A stretch of DNA of 20,386 bases from DATJXG01 sp035500455 (GTDB lineage: Bacteria > Acidobacteriota > Terriglobia > Terriglobales > Acidobacteriaceae). A program made the translations under genes and the position numbers. Below are positions 7,984 through 16,200 of this stretch, one piece after another. The stretch's first letter is position 1. Each line of letters starts with the position of its first letter. Under the pieces are notes generated by a model. That model had not been told where the DNA came from. It saw only the letters and a list, made by a program, of their open reading frames with translations, and ran no database searches. Location: positions 1 through 20,386 of the forward strand of contig DATJXG010000101.1 of assembly GCA_035500455.1 (NCBI GenBank), written 5' to 3'.

Positions 7984-8241
7984 AACATTCGGACGCAGAA
8001 GTATTAGGTTTTTCTGAGAAAAATGTAAGGATCAATTCTGTTTTTGCCGGAATGGGAAGTCTGAGTACATCGTCCCAGCCCCGGTTACCGCTGCCATGTA
8101 CTGGTATTTTCCCGGCAATGTACTGGGGAGGTACTAATAAAGCAGAGAAGTTTCGCGGCCACACTAAGATCATGTACCGCGATAGGTATGGGGCGGTGGA
8201 AAAAAGGTTGATAATGTGGAAAAGATTGGTACGCGATGCCT
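7984..8241. other. Intergenic region with repeated ATGTAC motifs
   Basis: About 260 non-coding bases lie between two minus-strand regulator genes and are richer in A and T than the flanking genes. The hexamer ATGTAC occurs at 8096-8101, 8118-8123 and 8172-8177, and in inverted orientation (GTACAT) at 8065-8070. The first two direct copies extend to the nine-base match ATGTACTGG with 22-base spacing, about two helical turns. This looks like a possible regulator-binding region for the promoter of the receiver/UpxY genes. No confident -35/-10 pair was found. Confidence 0.35.
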
Positions 8242-8910
8242 TTACACTGGCATGCCTTGCAGGCGGCACAACTCAACTACCGCCAGACGGTCGCTGGCTC
8301 CAACTTTCCGCAACATCCGATGCACGTGGTTGCGCACGGTTTGCTCCGCGAGCTGGAGCTGGGAGGCGATTTCCTTATTGGTCATGCCCTGGCTGATGAG
8401 CAGCACCAACTGCTGTTCGCGATGGGTGAGCCCGAGTCCGAGTTTTACGTTAAGGTTCGGCACCTGGTTGGACTGCCGCGCCAGGTAACGGAATAGCGCC
8501 GCGCACAAATGAGGCGGGCACGCCGCTTCTCCATTGGCCACGGCGCGCACCGCTCCCACCACTTCCAGGGACGAGGCGTCTTTTAACACGTATCCCAGGG
8601 CGCCTTCGCGCACGGTTCGCAGAAAGGTCTGTTCGTCGTCTTCCATGCCGATCATCACCAGGCATAGAGCCGGAATGCGGCGCTGCACTTCGCGCACGAA
8701 GTGCAGATGCCCGTTGCCGGTGGTGAAGGAATCGAGGATCAGTACATTGGGCGCAGCGCCCATGATCTGTTCCATGGCGGTCGGGGAAAGCGCACAGGAA
8801 CCCGCCACTTCCAGATCATTTTTCTTGTCCAGGATTCTTGCCAGCGCTTCGCGCAGCAATCGGTTTTCAGCGACGAGAAATACTATGGTGGTGCCACTCG
8901 CTGCAGACAT
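8242..8910 (-). CDS. NarL/LuxR-family response regulator
   Basis: From the ATG at 8910 the product is 222 residues. The N-terminal receiver (about 7-125) keeps the phospho-acceptor Asp60 (NVLILDSF) and the switch Lys110 (GYVLKDAS); the acidic pocket is only partly kept (Glu15-Asn16). The C-terminal LuxR helix-turn-helix spans about 159-216 (LTHREQQLVLLISQGMTNKE, then AEQTVRNHVHRMLRKVGASD). It should bind DNA as a phosphorylation-controlled dimer. No histidine kinase is next to it. The frame extends to a TTG at 8928, but the ATG at 8910 has GGAG eight bases upstream and the TTG has none. It is the first gene of the minus-strand cluster that leads to the polysaccharide exporter, so it may control it. 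Confidence 0.93.
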   Translation of the reverse strand: MSAASGTTIVFLVAENRLLREALARILDKKNDLEVAGSCALSPTAMEQIMGAAPNVLILDSFTTGNGHLHFVREVQRRIPALCLVMIGMEDDEQTFLRTVREGALGYVLKDASSLEVVGAVRAVANGEAACPPHLCAALFRYLARQSNQVPNLNVKLGLGLTHREQQLVLLISQGMTNKEIASQLQLAEQTVRNHVHRMLRKVGASDRLAVVELCRLQGMPV

Positions 8911-9298
8911 AGCCACAACTCCACTCAAGAGAGGCCGCGCCTGCTTTCAGCAAGCGGGGTTTACCGCTGCCCCCTCTACTGCAACGGTGGTTATATTTCT
9001 TCGCCTCACGGTTGCTGACCGATAGAGGCAACGTACGGATTGGGAGAAATTCTACCTTTATCCAGTTGAGTTTTGCCATCAAAAAAGGTTGTAGGGGCTA
9101 TCTGTTTGGTGACGTATCAGTCTGAGACAGAAGGACTTGAGTACGAGAACGCTGACGGCGTGCAACCACGGAGCCTGTTGGTTTCGAGTAACTCCAGATA
9201 GGTTGGCTGTTATGTTTCATTTTTTGTGCGAAAGTAGCGGGCTTTTTCCACAGAGCTGGGCACTGGTATAGACTGCTAACCCGTGCGGCAGGAGGTGG
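8911..9298. promoter_or_regulatory. Divergent intergenic region between LuxR regulator and PPK2 genes
   Basis: About 390 non-coding bases must hold the outward promoters of both neighbours. On the plus side, TTTCCA (9245-9250) and TATAGA (9267-9272) are 16 bases apart. Each matches four of six positions of a sigma-70 box, a weak candidate for the PPK2 promoter. AGGAGG at 9290-9295 is a strong ribosome binding site. No open frame with plausible protein features and no riboswitch fold was recognised. Confidence 0.35.
9290..9295 (+). promoter_or_regulatory. Shine-Dalgarno for PPK2
   Basis: A consensus AGGAGG precedes ATG-ATG. Spacing is three bases to the ATG at 9299 and six to the ATG at 9302, so the second ATG is the likelier true start. 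Confidence 0.7.
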
Positions 9299-10189
9299 AT
9301 GATGAGTTGGGCCAGCAAGCTGGCAGATCCGTACCGAGTGGAGGATGGCAAAGGCTTCCGCCTTAAGGACTTTGATCCGGCGAGCACGGGAAAACTGCAC
9401 TCCCACGAGCACGCCAACGAACTGCTGGAAAAAGGCGTGGCGCGCCTGGCGGAAATGCAGGACAAACTCTACGCCCAGGATCGCTGGGCGGTGCTGCTCA
9501 TCTTCCAGGCGATGGATGCGGCCGGCAAAGATGGAGCGGTGAAGCACGTGATGTCGGGGGTGAATCCCCAGGGATGCCAGGTTTACTCGTTCAAGGCGCC
9601 TTCACCGGAAGAGTTGAACCATGATTTTCTCTGGCGCACCTCGCGATGTCTGCCGGAGCGAGGCCACATTGGCATCTTCAACCGTTCATACTACGAAGAG
9701 GTGCTGGTGGTGCGAGTGCATAAGGAGTTGCTGGCGGCGCAAAGAATCCCCCACAAGCTCGAGGACAAAGAAATCTGGAAGGAGCGCTTTGAGGACATCC
9801 ACAGCTTCGAGCACTACCTGTGGCGCAATGGGGTCGTAGTGCGGAAGTTTTTTCTGAATGTTTCAAAAAAAGAGCAAAAGAAGCGCTTTCTCGACCGCCT
9901 GAACGAGCCCGAGAAGAACTGGAAATTTTCCGCAGCCGACGTGCGGGAGCGCGGCTTCTGGGATGACTACATGAACGCCTACGAAGACATGATCCGCCAT
10001 ACCGCCACCAAGCATGCCCCGTGGTATGTTGTACCCGCTGATAATAAATGGTTTACGAGAGCGGTGGTGGCGGCGGCCATCGTTGACACGCTGGAGCGCC
10101 TGAACCTGGCATATCCGGAAGTGGGCGCCGAGAAGATGAAGCAGTTGCAGGCGGCGCGCAAAGCGCTGGAGGCAAACAAGAAGGCGTAA
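9299..10189 (+). CDS. ppk2: Polyphosphate kinase 2 family polyphosphate:nucleotide phosphotransferase
   Basis: The 296-residue product is a full-length single-domain PPK2. The Walker A-like loop is QAMDAAGKDGAVKHV (residues 70-84), followed by SGVNPQG. The Walker B region is HIGIFNRSYYEEVLVVRVH (123-141). The lid/basic segment reads FLDRLNEPEKNWKFS (197-211), and WYVVPADNKWF (242-252) is the conserved C-terminal block. These enzymes move phosphate from polyphosphate to nucleotides (ADP to ATP, and in class III also AMP to ADP). The QAMDAAGKDG and WYVVPADNKW forms resemble class III/TIGR03709-type members as remembered, so that subclass is an inference. It is cytosolic and appears monocistronic, divergent from the LuxR regulator. 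The start could be 9302, which gives better ribosome-binding-site spacing. Confidence 0.95.
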   Translation: MMSWASKLADPYRVEDGKGFRLKDFDPASTGKLHSHEHANELLEKGVARLAEMQDKLYAQDRWAVLLIFQAMDAAGKDGAVKHVMSGVNPQGCQVYSFKAPSPEELNHDFLWRTSRCLPERGHIGIFNRSYYEEVLVVRVHKELLAAQRIPHKLEDKEIWKERFEDIHSFEHYLWRNGVVVRKFFLNVSKKEQKKRFLDRLNEPEKNWKFSAADVRERGFWDDYMNAYEDMIRHTATKHAPWYVVPADNKWFTRAVVAAAIVDTLERLNLAYPEVGAEKMKQLQAARKALEANKKA

Positions 10190-10218
10190 GTTTACAATTT
10201 CTCAGAGCGAACAATTTG

Positions 10219-10262
10219 GCCCAAACTCGAGAATTGGGCGCATCTAGAGTTGGGCGCATCTA
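10219..10262 (+). repeat. Direct and inverted repeats upstream of the efflux operon
   Basis: TTGGGCGCATCTA occurs twice (10234-10246 and 10250-10262) with a 16-base period. GCCCAA at 10219-10224 is the inverse of the TTGGGC that opens both copies, so alternative hairpins are possible. The block lies about 100 bases before the outer-membrane factor ATG and is followed by TATAAA at 10266-10271. It could be an operator/promoter region or part of the ppk2 3' end. Confidence 0.45.
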
Positions 10263-10363
10263 AAGTATAAAGTACAGGTCACTGTAACTGCTGCATGACG
10301 CAAGCCCGTAGGGGACGGGCGGGATGCTGCTTGAGTCGCGCTGACGCGTTTCGTCTTAAATTC

Positions 10364-11665
10364 ATGCATTCACGTAGCCGGTGGATTCTCGCCGTGGCGG
10401 TGGCGGTGTCTTTGCCGCTGCGAGGAACCAGCGCCGCCCAGGGCCAGACCAGGCAGGGTCAAAGCATGCAGGGTCAGACCATGGTCAGCCTGGACCAGGC
10501 CATCGAGCTGGCGGTGAAGCACAACCACTCGCTCCAGGCGACCCGCACCCTCATCCTGCAGAACCAGGCGCAGGAAATCACCGCCAACCTGCGTCCTAAC
10601 CCGACGTTTGGAGCGGATTCCCAGTTCATTCCGATCTTCAGTCCGGGAGATTTTTCGGCCGACGACCTTAACCTGACGCAGCAATTCGATATCGGGATTG
10701 GCTACCTGTTTGAGCGCGGGCACAAGCGCCAGCGGCGCTTGCAGGCGGCGCGCGACCAGACGGCGGTGACGCGGGCGCAAGTGAGCGACGCCGAGCGCAC
10801 CTTGGTGTTCGACGTGGGCCAACAGTTCGTGGGCGTTCTGCTGGCCGAGTCCACGCTACAGGTCGCGGAACAGGATTTGAAGAGTTTCCGGCAGACCGCT
10901 GACATCGCCGACGAGCAGTACAAGTCGGGCTTCATCAGCGAAGGCGATGCCCTCAAGATCAAGTTGCAACTGCTGCAGTTTCAGACCGACGTATCCTCGG
11001 CGCGATTGGCGCGAGTGCAGGCGCTGGTGGGACTGCGCGAGTTGCTGGGCTATGAATCGGTTTCTCCCGACTTCGATGTGGTCGGCGACCTGAGCTACGA
11101 ACCTCTCAAAGCGCACCTCGAAGACTTGCAGGCAGCGGCGCTGCGGGAGCGCCCCGATCTGCAGGCCGCAGCACTAGGAGTGACGGCGGCGCAGAGCCAG
11201 ATTCTGCTGGCCAAGGCGAACGCCAAGGTGGACGTAACCGGAACCTACGATTTCACGCACACCGCGGGACAGAATTCGGCATCGATTTTTGCCGGCTTTG
11301 ACCTGCCCATCTTCGACCGCAACCAGGGAGAGATCGCGCGCACCCGCTATGCGCTGACGCAGGCGCAGGAGATGCAGCGGTCGGCGGCGGAGACGGTGAT
11401 GGGCGATGTGGACACGGCTTACGAATCCGCCAGGAGCAGCGAGGAGATCGTGAAACTTTACGTCTCGGGATATCTCAAGCAGGCCCAGGACTCGCGCGAC
11501 ATCAGCGAGTATGCCTATAAGCGCGGGGCCGCCAGCCTGTTGGATTTTCTCGACGCCGAGCGCAGCTACCGCGCCACACAACTGGCCTACCGGCAGGCGC
11601 TGGCGGCTTACATGACGGCGGTGGAGCAATTGAAGGAAGCGGTGGGAACGAGGAACCTGCCATGA
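10364..11665 (+). CDS. TolC/CusC-family outer-membrane efflux protein
   Basis: From the ATG at 10364 the product is 433 residues. It begins with a clear signal peptide (MHSRSRWILAVAVAVSLPL, then an Ala-rich cleavage region). A short Gln/Met-rich stretch precedes two OEP repeats, starting near SLDQAIELAVKHNHSLQATR and near the second half at LREELLGYES-like strands and DLQAAALGVTAAQSQILLA. The long helices (DAERTLVFDVGQQFVGVLL and similar) are typical of the periplasmic tunnel. It provides the outer-membrane duct for the RND pump encoded downstream. An ATG at 10295 is in frame but would put 23 non-signal residues first, so 10364 is preferred; neither has a clear ribosome binding site. Its stop overlaps the adaptor start by ATGA, so the two are translationally coupled. 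Confidence 0.92.
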   Translation: MHSRSRWILAVAVAVSLPLRGTSAAQGQTRQGQSMQGQTMVSLDQAIELAVKHNHSLQATRTLILQNQAQEITANLRPNPTFGADSQFIPIFSPGDFSADDLNLTQQFDIGIGYLFERGHKRQRRLQAARDQTAVTRAQVSDAERTLVFDVGQQFVGVLLAESTLQVAEQDLKSFRQTADIADEQYKSGFISEGDALKIKLQLLQFQTDVSSARLARVQALVGLRELLGYESVSPDFDVVGDLSYEPLKAHLEDLQAAALRERPDLQAAALGVTAAQSQILLAKANAKVDVTGTYDFTHTAGQNSASIFAGFDLPIFDRNQGEIARTRYALTQAQEMQRSAAETVMGDVDTAYESARSSEEIVKLYVSGYLKQAQDSRDISEYAYKRGAASLLDFLDAERSYRATQLAYRQALAAYMTAVEQLKEAVGTRNLP

Positions 11666-12834
11666 AATTGTGCAACTACGGAGTCAAGCCCGGCACGCGC
11701 CGCGGCCTGCTGGCCGGCGCCGCTTTGGCCGGGTTGTTATTCGTGCTGGCGGGTTGCGAAGGTCCGGCACCGACGGCCGCGAAGGGCGGGAACGATTCGG
11801 GCGCGGAACTCTTTGCGGTTCCGCAGGACCAGATGGGTCACGTGCAGGTGATCAGCGTCGAACCGACAACCTTCCAGCGCACGCTGCGCCTTACGGGCGC
11901 AGTGGCCTACAACAACTTTCGCACCACGCCGGTGATTACTCCAGTGAGCGGGCCGGTGAGCCGCATTGTGGTGACGCCAGGGCAGAAGGTGAAGCAGGGC
12001 GAACCTATGCTCTATGTGGCGAGCCCCGACTATTCGCAGCTGCGCACGAATTATCTGAAGGCGAAAGACGCATACGCGCTGGCGCAGAAAGTGTATGGGC
12101 GTTCGAAGGATCTGTACGACCATCATGCGATCGCCGAACAAGAACTGGAGCAGGCGGAATCGGCGGAGGTGCAGGCGGGGGGCGACCTGGCGTCGGCCGA
12201 GGCGGCGCTGAAGGTCATGGGAGTGACGGATCCCGATGCGGTGGTGAAAGCGCCTCCGTCGTTTGAGGTTCCGGTGCGGGCGCCGATCGCCGGTGAAGTG
12301 GTGGAGCAGTTGGTCTCAGTAGGGCAATTGATTCAGCCCGGTGCGACGCAGTGCTTCACCATCTCGGACATCAGCGACGTGTGGGTGCTAGTGAATATTT
12401 ATCAGAGCGATCTGCCCTATGTGCATGTGGGAGATCAGGTCACGATTCAGACCGATTCTTATCCCGACGTTTTTCACGGGCGGATTTCTTATATTGCGAC
12501 CGCACTCGATCCGAATACCCGGACCTTGCAGGCGCGGATTGAGACCCGCAATCCCGGCGGGAAATTGAAGAAGGACATGTACGTGACCGCTGCGGTGAAC
12601 GCGGGAAAGATCCAGAAAACCATCGCGGTGCCGGACGCGGCGGTGCTGCGCGACGCCGAAAACCAGCCCTTCGTTTACACGGAATTCTCGGCCGACCATT
12701 TCGGAAGGCGGCCGGTGACGCTGGGGCAAAGCTGGGAAGGGAAGACCGAGATCACCAGCGGATTGAAAGCGGGCGACCGGGTGGTGGGCAATGGCAGTTT
12801 GTTTTTGCAGTTTGCTAATTCGCTGCAGAGGTAA
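11662..12834 (+). CDS. RND efflux periplasmic adaptor (HlyD/CusB/CzcB-like membrane fusion protein), lipoprotein
   Basis: The 390-residue product has a lipoprotein signal with lipobox LAGC (Cys32), so it is probably lipid-anchored. The first half of the lipoyl-like domain is ITPVSGPVSRIVVTPGQKVK (about 92-111). A helical hairpin spans about 122-187, and the returning half is VPVRAPIAGEVVEQLVSVGQ (203-222). The beta-barrel domain includes DVWVLVNIYQSDLPYVHVGD (239-258). A membrane-proximal domain (IAVPDAAVLRD, then LGQSWEGKTEITSGLKAGDR) completes the family pattern. It links the RND pump to the outer-membrane factor. The CusB-type N-terminal Met metal site cannot be assigned with certainty. 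A four-base overlap with the preceding gene shows operon organisation; the following pump gene is unusually distant (389 bases). Confidence 0.95.
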   Translation: MKLCNYGVKPGTRRGLLAGAALAGLLFVLAGCEGPAPTAAKGGNDSGAELFAVPQDQMGHVQVISVEPTTFQRTLRLTGAVAYNNFRTTPVITPVSGPVSRIVVTPGQKVKQGEPMLYVASPDYSQLRTNYLKAKDAYALAQKVYGRSKDLYDHHAIAEQELEQAESAEVQAGGDLASAEAALKVMGVTDPDAVVKAPPSFEVPVRAPIAGEVVEQLVSVGQLIQPGATQCFTISDISDVWVLVNIYQSDLPYVHVGDQVTIQTDSYPDVFHGRISYIATALDPNTRTLQARIETRNPGGKLKKDMYVTAAVNAGKIQKTIAVPDAAVLRDAENQPFVYTEFSADHFGRRPVTLGQSWEGKTEITSGLKAGDRVVGNGSLFLQFANSLQR

Positions 12835-13223
12835 AGGGAATTGGCTGGCGTGAGAGCGGCGAGGGAGCGTAGGCCGGCGGCTGTTTCCGGTTCTCTGAAC
12901 GCCACGGTGTGATTCCGAAAGAACGAGAGCTTGCTGGAGCGGTGACGAAGGAGGCAAGAACCAGGATCCCTCGCTTCGCTCGGATGACAGGAGTTGGAAA
13001 ACACGACCACCGGGGCTAAAGCCCCTCATTGATTCGAGGCGCGTGACGCGGTCCTGAAGGGCCGCGCTTCCACGGTGGTGCCGCATTCGCAGCGTTTTTC
13101 GTAGCTGCAAGCAAGTGCAGATTCCTCGCTTCGCTCGGAATGACAAACGCGGTGACGGAATCCGCGCAAGTGTCAAAGAAGTCAGGAGCTAAGAGCTAGA
13201 AGCTAAGAGCCAGAAGCTCAAGC
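12835..13223 (+). repeat. Dispersed-repeat-filled gap between adaptor and pump genes
   Basis: No plausible gene lies in these 389 bases. Two copies of a roughly 23-base element with core CTCGCTTCGCTCGG occur at 12967-12989 and 13122-13145. Between them is a hairpin unit: ACCACCG (13006-13012) pairs with CGGTGGT (13073-13079) and encloses GGGGCTAAAGCCCC (13012-13025). A 14-base tandem repeat finishes the gap. These look like intergenic palindromic (REP-like) elements inserted within an operon. They may separate expression of the pump from the adaptor or stabilise the upstream mRNA. The relation to genome-wide families is an inference. Confidence 0.65.
13187..13223 (+). repeat. 14-bp tandem repeat abutting the RND pump start codon
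   Basis: AGCTAAGAGCTAGA (13187-13200) is followed by AGCTAAGAGCCAGA (13201-13214) and the partial copy AGCTCAAGC (13215-13223), directly before the ATG at 13224. It occupies the position where a Shine-Dalgarno would be, and none is visible. Confidence 0.75.
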
Positions 13224-16200
13224 ATGATCCATCGAATCGTCCAAGCCGCGCTTCGCCAGCGTTTCGTGGTGCTCATCTTCACCGCCTTCATCACCATCGG
13301 CGGGGTGATGTCGTTCCGGCGCATGCCGGTGGACGCTTATCCCGATCTCGCGCCTCCACAAGTTGAGTTGATCACGCAGTGGCCGGGCCACGCCGCGGAA
13401 GAGGTCGAGCGGCTCATCACGCTGCCGCTGGAGCTGGAGATGAATGGCGTCCCCCACATGGAGGTGATGCGTTCTATCTCGCTGTACGGACTTTCCGACG
13501 TCATTCTCACTTTTTCGGAAGACACCGACAGCTACTTCGCGCGGCAGATCGTGTTCGAGCGCATCGCCGACGCCGAACTGCCGGAAGGCGTGGCGCCTTC
13601 CATGGCGCCGCTGTTCAGCCCCAGCGGGCTGGTTTACCGCTACGTTCTGGAGAGCCCCGACCGCACGCCGCAGGAATTGAAGACGATCGAGGACTGGGTG
13701 GTGGAGCGGGCCTATCGCTCGGTGCCGGGCGTGGCCGACGACTCCGGCTTCGGGGGCAGGGTGATGCAGTACCAGGTGCTGCTCGATCCGGCGCGCATTT
13801 ACGGGTACCACCTCACGGTTCCGCAGGTGGTTGCCGCGCTTTCGGCGAACAATTCCAACGCCGGCGGCGGATTCTACTCGCAGGGCGGGCAGTTCTACTA
13901 CGTGCGCGGCATCGGACTGCTGCGCGACACGGACGACATTGGCAATGTGGTGGTCGGGCAGAACCACGGCGCGCCGGTGCGGGTGCGCGACATCGGCGAG
14001 GTCACCATCGGCCATGCGCCGCGGCTGGGCGAGTTCGGCTTCCAGAAAAATGACGACGCGGTTGAGGGCGTGATCCTGATGCTGCGCGGCGACCAGACGC
14101 AGAACGTTCTGAAGCGAGTGGAGGCCAAGACCGAGGAACTGAACCATGGAATTCTGCCGCCGGATGTGAAGGTCAAACCCTTCTACGACCGCAGCGACCT
14201 GGTGAAGCTGACTACAGATACGGTGGAAAACAACCTGCTGCGCGGCATGGTGCTGGTGCTGATCGTGCTGGTTTTCTTCCTGGTGAGCTTCCGGGCGGCG
14301 ATTATCGTGGCGCTCACCATTCCGCTTTCGTTGCTGTTCGCTTTCATTGTGCTGCACGCGCACGATGTCGCCGCCAACCTGCTCTCGATCGGTGCCATTG
14401 ACTTCGGTATCGTGATCGACGGCACGGTGGTGATGATGGAGAACATCTACCGCGAACTGGCCCTGCGGGAAGGGCATGAGTATCACCTGCCCGAGATCAT
14501 TCTGCTGGCGGCCAAGGACGTGGACCGCCCGATTTTCTATTCGGTGGCGGTGATCATCGCCGGGTATCTGCCGATTTATGCGCTGAGCGGGCCTTCGGGG
14601 AAGTTGTTTCATCCCATGGCGGAGACCATGTCTTTCGCGCTGATCGGGGCGCTGATTCTCACGCTCACCCTGGTTCCGGTGCTGGCCTCCTACTGGTTCA
14701 AGAACGGGGTACGCGAGAAACAAAACCGCTGGTTCGAATGGATGAAAGAAAAGTACGCGACGCAGCTGGACTGGGCGCTGGACCGGCCAAAGACCACCAT
14801 GCTGATCGCGACGCTGATTTTCGGGGCGACACTGCTGCTGGTGCCGTTCATCGGAGGCGAGTTCATGCCGCACCTCGACGAAGGCGCGCTGTGGGTGCGG
14901 GCCACGATGCCGTACACGATCTCGTTCGAAGAAGCCAGCAGCATCGCGCCGCAGATCCGGCAGATTCTGATGTCGTATCCGCAGGTGACGCTGGTGGGCT
15001 CGGAGCTGGGCCGCCCTGACGACGGCACCGATCCCACCGGCTTCTTTAATTGCGAGTTTTACGTCGGCTTGAAGCCTTACAAGGACAGCGCCTGGAGCGG
15101 GGAAGTGAGCACCAAGGAGGAGCTGATCGCTTCCATCAACAAGAAGCTGACGGCGTTTCCCGGGATCATTTTCAACTATACGCAGCCGGCGGAAGATGCG
15201 GTGGACGAGGCGCTGACCGGCCTGAAGAGTTCGCTGGCGGTGAAGGTTTATGGCGACGACCTGAATGTGCTGCAAGACAAGGCGGTACAGATCAGGAATG
15301 TGCTGGCGAAGGTTCCCGGGTTCACGGAGTTGACGGTGGTGCGCGAACTGGGGCAGCCGAGCCTGCTGATCGATGTGGATCGCGACAAGATCGCGCGCTA
15401 CGGCATCAACGTGGCGGACGTGGAGGCGGTGATTGAAGCGGCGGTGGGCGGGCAGGCGGTGACGCAAGTGATCCAAGGGGAAAAGCTGTTCGACCTGGTG
15501 GTGCGCATGCAGCCGCAGTTCCGCAGCAGCGCGACCAGCATCGGGAACCTGCTGGTGGGCGCGCCGGATGGCGAGCAGATTCCGCTGAGCCAGCTGGCGA
15601 AGATCCAGCAGGGAAATGGGGCGTCGTTTATTTACCGCGAGAACAATTCGCGCTACATCGGCGTGCAGTATTCGATTGAGGGCCGCGACCTGGAGCGGGC
15701 GGTGGATGATGGGCAGGCGGCGGTGCGCAAGGTAGTGTCGCTACCGCAGGGCTACCGGCTGGAGTGGGGCGGCGAGTACAGCCAGTTTCTGGAGGCAAGG
15801 GCGCAGCTGGATGTGATCGGGCCGCTGGCTGTAGTGGTGATTTTCATGATTCTGTTTGCCCTCTACGGAAATTTCAAATTCCCGGTCAGCATTGCGCTGG
15901 GTGTGATTATGACGGAGCCGGTGGGAGCGCTGGTGGCCCTTAAGCTGACGCATACGCCGTTCAGCGTTTCTTCTGTGCTGGGGCTGCTGGCGCTACTGGG
16001 AGTGTCGGTGGAAACGGCGGTGATTCTGGTTTCTTACATCAACAAGCTGAGGCAAGAGGGAATGGGCATCCGGCAGGCGACGCGGGAAGCGTCGCTGCTG
16101 CGGCTGAGGCCGATTATGATGACCGCGCTGGTGGCTTGCCTGGGTTTGCTGCCGGCGGCGCTTTCCACCGGGATCGGATCGGATACGCAGCGTCCGTTTG

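Noticed and set aside
7898..8269. 123-codon minus-strand open frame covering the gap before the receiver gene
   Set aside because: It overlaps the receiver's start in another frame and runs into the LuxR gene. It has no domain features and the region's motif content looks regulatory.
9098..9547. Minus-strand open frame across the PPK2 start
   Set aside because: It lies antisense to the conserved PPK2 N-terminus and in the divergent promoter region, with no recognisable protein features.
12835..13223. Remnant of an insertion sequence between adaptor and pump genes
   Set aside because: There is no transposase fragment, terminal inverted repeat pair with target duplication, or open frame. Short dispersed palindromes explain it better.
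13218..15476. 752-codon open frame antisense to the RND pump gene
   Set aside because: The translation is rich in His, Arg and Gln without any domain pattern. It lies wholly opposite a clear pump gene and is explained by high-GC codon bias.
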